This document shows, in pieces, positions 43,791-47,035 of a stretch of 47,035 nt of DNA. Below the pieces are notes generated by a model. It had not been told where the DNA came from. It did no database searches and saw only the letters and a list, made by a program, of their open reading frames with translations. Each line of letters opens with the position of its first letter. The stretch's first letter is position 1. The stretch is taken from positions 15,789 through 62,823 of the forward strand of contig JAJYDV010000005.1 in NCBI GenBank assembly GCA_021777375.1, in the 5' to 3' direction. The position numbers and the translations under genes are program-made. Source of the DNA: a bacterium (lineage in GTDB: Bacteria > Patescibacteriota > Saccharimonadia > Saccharimonadales > UBA4665).

Positions 43791-44942
43791 ATGAAATCTA
43801 AACGTTCTAATAGAGATGAATCGTTGTCCTTCGCTAGTCCGACCTTTGGAACTAAGTTTGAACGTAAGATCAATGACGAGAGCCTGACAGATCAAACGAA
43901 CGAGAAAAAGAAATCGAGGGTTAAAGTTTGGTTTAGGCGGACACGCCGGATAGTCATTCTTTTGGCTCTTATTACGCTGTTTGGTTTTGCTTGGGAGTTC
44001 TACTCGTCGGCTTCTAAGTTAACTAACGAGCATAACCCCATATCATTAATTGCGTCACTTTGGCCACAATCGCCAGCCGAATCAAACGGCAGGGTCAATA
44101 TACTATTGGCCGGATACTCGATTGATGATCCGAACCATGCCGGACCGCAACTTACCGACTCAATTATGATTATCTCTATTAACCCCAAAACCAAAACCAG
44201 TAGCTTAATTAGTGTGCCGCGCGATCTATGGGTGAATATTCCCGGTAATAGTCCAAATAAAATAAATGCGGTTTTTGAAGACGGAGCGGCGGAAGGGTTT
44301 AATCAGCCTGGTTATTTCCCGGGCGGCATGGGATTGCTTGAGCAGTTGGTGAGCCGGGATTTTGGGATCAAGTTTAACTACTACGCTCTAATTGATTATG
44401 CGGCAATCCGGGACGGGGTAAATGCCGTCGGCGGTATAACTGTGGATATTAATAGTCCCGATCCAAGAGGTATCTACGACCCGTATACTCACCTTAAACT
44501 GCCAAACGGGGAGGTGCATCTAAATGGTCAGATGGCGCTTGATCTGGCGCGCACCCGCGGTTATGGACCCGGAGCTTATGGCATCCCAGACTATGACTTC
44601 ACAAGGACGCAGTACCAACAGAAGGAATTAGTTGCACTTAAGAATAAAGCCACCCAATCATCGGCATTGCTTAACCCACTTACTGTTTTGCGTCTAGTAA
44701 AGGCCGTAGGTAACAATGTCATCACTAACTTGAAAGTCGGCCAAATGGAATCACTCTATAGTGACGTAAGAGGCATATCGAACGGTAGCATCAAGCAGGT
44801 TACGCTGAACGACTATAACGGCCAGGATTTACTGGCTAATTACTATCCTACGCCGTACATAGATGCGCTGATGCCGGCTGCAGGAGTTAATAACTACAAC
44901 GCAATTCAGACCGCTGTTCAGCAGATTATATACGGCAAATAG
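43791..44942 (+). CDS. LytR-CpsA-Psr (LCP) family cell-wall ligase, short form
   Basis: Encodes 383 residues. Basic cytoplasmic N-terminus (1-52), one membrane segment (about 54-71, IVILLALITLFGFAWEF), then the LCP domain (about 100-255, with RVNILLAGYS, SVPRDLWVNIPG, THLKLPNGE and DLARTRGYG). It lacks the LytR_C domain of the paralogue at 33979-35712, with which it shares long stretches. Presumed transfer of glycopolymers to peptidoglycan. TATGTT lies 8 nt before the ATG with no ribosome binding site. Confidence 0.92.
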   Translation: MKSKRSNRDESLSFASPTFGTKFERKINDESLTDQTNEKKKSRVKVWFRRTRRIVILLALITLFGFAWEFYSSASKLTNEHNPISLIASLWPQSPAESNGRVNILLAGYSIDDPNHAGPQLTDSIMIISINPKTKTSSLISVPRDLWVNIPGNSPNKINAVFEDGAAEGFNQPGYFPGGMGLLEQLVSRDFGIKFNYYALIDYAAIRDGVNAVGGITVDINSPDPRGIYDPYTHLKLPNGEVHLNGQMALDLARTRGYGPGAYGIPDYDFTRTQYQQKELVALKNKATQSSALLNPLTVLRLVKAVGNNVITNLKVGQMESLYSDVRGISNGSIKQVTLNDYNGQDLLANYYPTPYIDALMPAAGVNNYNAIQTAVQQIIYGK

Positions 44943-44982
44943 TCAGCCCTAAAGTTATGAGTATGACTAAGCTATGCGCGTC

Positions 44983-45600
44983 TTATTTTGCAGCAAGTAC
45001 GCGGCGGCGTTTAACGTACCACCAGACGATCGCTGCAACTATTGCTACCCCAAACACGATGCTGATCGGTGTAAAGTAGCCAGCAATGCTCTGCCAATTA
45101 CCTGCTACGGCGTTGCCGCTGTAGGCTAGTGCAAGGATCCATGGCAGGCTACCGAGTAAGGTGAACAAGAAAAACTTAAACAGTGGCATTTCTGCAACTC
45201 CTGCCGGAAAACTAATGAAAGTGCGTACTACCGGTAAAACCCGTCCGATTAGCACTGCAGCCTCACCGCGTTTTGCAAAATACGTTTCAGCACGATCGAG
45301 ATCCTTATGACTTATCATTATGTAACGCCCCCACTTTTCTACTAATGTGCGTCCACCGGTTCTGCCAACCGCATACGCAATTCCCGAACCCAGCAAGTTA
45401 CCGGCTAATCCTAGTAGTGATACATTAAGTAAGTTTAAATGTGCCGATACTCCAGCAATTGTTGCACCGGCTGTTAACGCTCCGCCAAAGAGCATGATTG
45501 CTTCACTTGGAATAGGGATGCACGCTGACTCAAGGGTCATCAGTAGGAATATTGCCAGATAACCGTGCTTACTAATCTCAGATACTATGAAATGTTCCAT
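44983..45600 (-). CDS. DedA-family membrane protein
   Basis: Encodes 205 residues with about five membrane segments. SNARE-associated (VTT) domain features: ESACIPIPSEAI (about 25-36), GRTGGRTLVEKWGRY (about 79-93), and the conserved GRVLPVVRTFISFPAG (about 119-134). DedA proteins are proton-coupled membrane proteins; some are flippases for undecaprenyl phosphate or phosphatidylethanolamine. With two LCP ligases and murA/murB in the window, a lipid-carrier role is plausible. Convergent with the LCP gene. Confidence 0.9.
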   Translation of the reverse strand: MEHFIVSEISKHGYLAIFLLMTLESACIPIPSEAIMLFGGALTAGATIAGVSAHLNLLNVSLLGLAGNLLGSGIAYAVGRTGGRTLVEKWGRYIMISHKDLDRAETYFAKRGEAAVLIGRVLPVVRTFISFPAGVAEMPLFKFFLFTLLGSLPWILALAYSGNAVAGNWQSIAGYFTPISIVFGVAIVAAIVWWYVKRRRVLAAK

Positions 45601-45671
45601 TTAACCTTCGCAGTCCTTATCTAAACTAATAGCTTAGTCTAAGAATAGTTTAGAAAACGAGTTGCGTAAAG

Positions 45672-46223
45672 CTAAAGTGAAGTTAAATGCGCAAAGCCCA
45701 AGATAACAAAAATTAACATCACGGCTGCTGCGACAAAGAATACAATGGCTGTGATTTGGGCAATATGTCCAACTGTCCAAAAGGCGTAGGCATCACCCAA
45801 AAGTAAGCCACGCAAGGTTTCGCCCTGGAACAAGGTTTGAGCCTGAGCCTTTAGTACAGTGTTGGTTGGGTTAGCTAGAGACTCAGCACTAACCTGAGCA
45901 TAAGTTTGCCCGTTAGCTACTTCGGATAAATGAACCGCAATGAAATGATCGGCGTAGGCCTTAGCCTCCGGTCCGGTTAGTAACTGTAGTCCGGCATACC
46001 GATTTAAGTATGGGCCAATCTCTGGGCTAGCTAATGCCGGGCTACCTTTTGGCGGAAAATATATTTTCTGCGAAGCGAGCTCGGTTTTTACGTTATTAGT
46101 CGTAAAAGAGTATGCCCCCCAAGCGAGGCTGCCGACTATGACTAACAGGACCACAATCAGCGACCCTAGTGATGTTAAAAGTTTGTCTATTGATTTTTGT
46201 TTGTTTGCTTTCGAGTTTGCCAT
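45672..46223 (-). CDS. Two-helix membrane protein of an uncharacterised actinobacterial/CPR family
   Basis: Encodes 183 residues. One membrane segment near 15-38 (LTSLGSLIVVLLVIVGSLAWG) and one at about 155-178, with an extracytoplasmic domain of about 110 residues between them (ASQKIYFPPKG, and NGQTYAQVSAE). I recall similar actinobacterial proteins mislabelled as aromatic ring-opening dioxygenase LigA; no dioxygenase motif is present and I do not support that name. Function unknown. Confidence 0.7.
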   Translation of the reverse strand: MANSKANKQKSIDKLLTSLGSLIVVLLVIVGSLAWGAYSFTTNNVKTELASQKIYFPPKGSPALASPEIGPYLNRYAGLQLLTGPEAKAYADHFIAVHLSEVANGQTYAQVSAESLANPTNTVLKAQAQTLFQGETLRGLLLGDAYAFWTVGHIAQITAIVFFVAAAVMLIFVILGFAHLTSL

Positions 46224-46295
46224 TTTTTACTTCTATGTTGTTAGTTAATACGCATCTATGATAGTGCGATTTATAAGGATAAGCAAGTTAATTGC

Positions 46296-47035
46296 ACTTA
46301 CTCACTACATCGTGGACACTCGCCTGCGGAGAATAGTTAAGCCAAGTGTATCACAGTATTCGCTAGGGGTTAGGTAGTTGAGAGCCTGGTGCGGCCTAAA
46401 GAAATGGTAATCGTTTAGCCATCCAACAATCTGTTGTTCCCGCTCCGCTAAGGTATAGTGCCCCCGGAACTCGTCAAGACATTCCTGCTGGAGTTTACCG
46501 ATGAGATTCTCAACATGGGGCTTGTCTTTAGGGGTGTGAGGCCTGGCAAAGTATTGAGTTATGCCGTGGCTCTTAAGATAGTTGTAGGCATGGTGGTAGT
46601 TCTCGCTGCCGTTATCGTTAACGATGACCATGTCTTTGCCAAACACTTCAACTGCTTTTTCCAGGGCTAGCATAGCCTGGAAGCTATTGGGTCGCATCGC
46701 TAGGTGGATTACAGCCTCTTTAGTGAATATATCGACCGCCACAAAGGCGTATTGCTTAACGCCGCCTAAATAGATATGCTTCATGTCGAATTCAATGACT
46801 GAGCGAGGGCTGTTGGCTGCTAGCAGATACGGTTTGCGCTCTTTCCAAACCTGCTGCATCTTCTTAGCACGTTTCTTGGACGCAACTATCTTAGCCCTGA
46901 AGAATAGTCCAAAGCGTTTAATGATGCGTCCAATAGTAGCAGCCGAGTAGCCGATGCCGTAGTCTCTGAGTACTATCCGGGCCAGCTTCTTAGAGGAAAG
47001 GTAGGGATAGTCGGTTCTAAGCTTTCGGATAAGCC
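46296..47035 (-). mobile_element. Insertion sequence cut by the window edge
   Basis: A transposase gene on the minus strand runs off the window. Its 3' end sits in CACTACATCGTGGACACT (46302-46319), which looks like a terminal inverted repeat: the stop codon lies inside it. The other end is outside the window, so boundaries cannot be set. It is not the same element as 954-2316. Confidence 0.5.
46305..47035 (-). CDS. rve-type DDE transposase (5' end outside window)
   Basis: About 243 codons open from the window edge to TAG near 46305. The part upstream of the first internal ATG (46859) is in frame and coding-like: an HTH region with SSKKLARIVLRDYGIGYSAA. The integrase core follows, with Asp in EFDMK, Asp in IVNDNGS and Glu in KPHVENLI, then YHFFRPHQALNYLTP. 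This resembles IS481/IS3-group transposases. No interruption is seen in the visible part. Confidence 0.85.
   Translation of the reverse strand, partial: LIRKLRTDYPYLSSKKLARIVLRDYGIGYSAATIGRIIKRFGLFFRAKIVASKKRAKKMQQVWKERKPYLLAANSPRSVIEFDMKHIYLGGVKQYAFVAVDIFTKEAVIHLAMRPNSFQAMLALEKAVEVFGKDMVIVNDNGSENYHHAYNYLKSHGITQYFARPHTPKDKPHVENLIGKLQQECLDEFRGHYTLAEREQQIVGWLNDYHFFRPHQALNYLTPSEYCDTLGLTILRRRVSTM

Overview
The window looks like a chromosomal segment of a small-genome Patescibacteria (CPR) member, most likely a Saccharibacteria (TM7) relative. No rRNA gene is present, so this rests on gene content: type IV pilus PilB/PilC, recA-recX, tsaE-tsaB, rny followed by a ymdB-like gene, an XRE-MurA fusion, two LytR-CpsA-Psr proteins, compact tRNA genes with encoded CCA, and UGA used as a normal stop (recX and the MMPL gene), which argues against the recoded Gracilibacteria/Absconditabacteria groups. 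Base composition is moderate. Many genes have a -10-like hexamer only 6-8 nt before the start codon and no Shine-Dalgarno site, suggesting widespread leaderless mRNAs.

Left part (1-11.5 kb): a gene cut by the window edge encodes near-identical 32-residue mTERF-like helical repeats; it is followed by a complete insertion sequence (954-2316), then pilC and pilB (minus strand), recA and recX, a PRC-barrel gene convergent with recX, the tsaE-tsaB pair of the t6A pathway, and rny overlapping a YmdB-like phosphoesterase gene.

First accessory island (about 11.5-16.6 kb): it begins inside the 3' end of tRNA-Pro(UGG), where a truncated serine recombinase ends. It holds several decayed copies of one HTH gene, two AbrB/PIN (VapBC-type) modules placed between those copies, and a membrane-anchored protein of the KPVIYLYP type. 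Three minus-strand genes for large acidic or membrane proteins follow, then tRNA-Pro(CGG).

Middle (20-38.5 kb): a heavy-metal P-type ATPase starting two bases after tRNA-His; a 540-bp non-coding region with a strong terminator, structured-RNA potential and three perfect DnaA boxes; tRNA-Arg and tRNA-Gly; XRE-murA, glyA, murB, a PIG-V-like glycosyltransferase, a spermidine-synthase-like enzyme, an NRAMP-like transporter beside a P-type cation ATPase (probably divalent-cation uptake), an LCP ligase and an MMPL transporter. Cell-wall genes recur through this part (murA, murB, two LCP genes).

Second accessory island (about 38.6-43.4 kb): a small acidic protein, an MFS transporter, a small membrane protein, a split asparagine-synthetase-like PP-loop enzyme without a glutaminase domain, a third VapBC module and a RelBE-type module, ending at two tRNA-Arg genes. 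The right end has a second LCP gene, a DedA protein, a small membrane protein and a second insertion sequence cut by the window edge.
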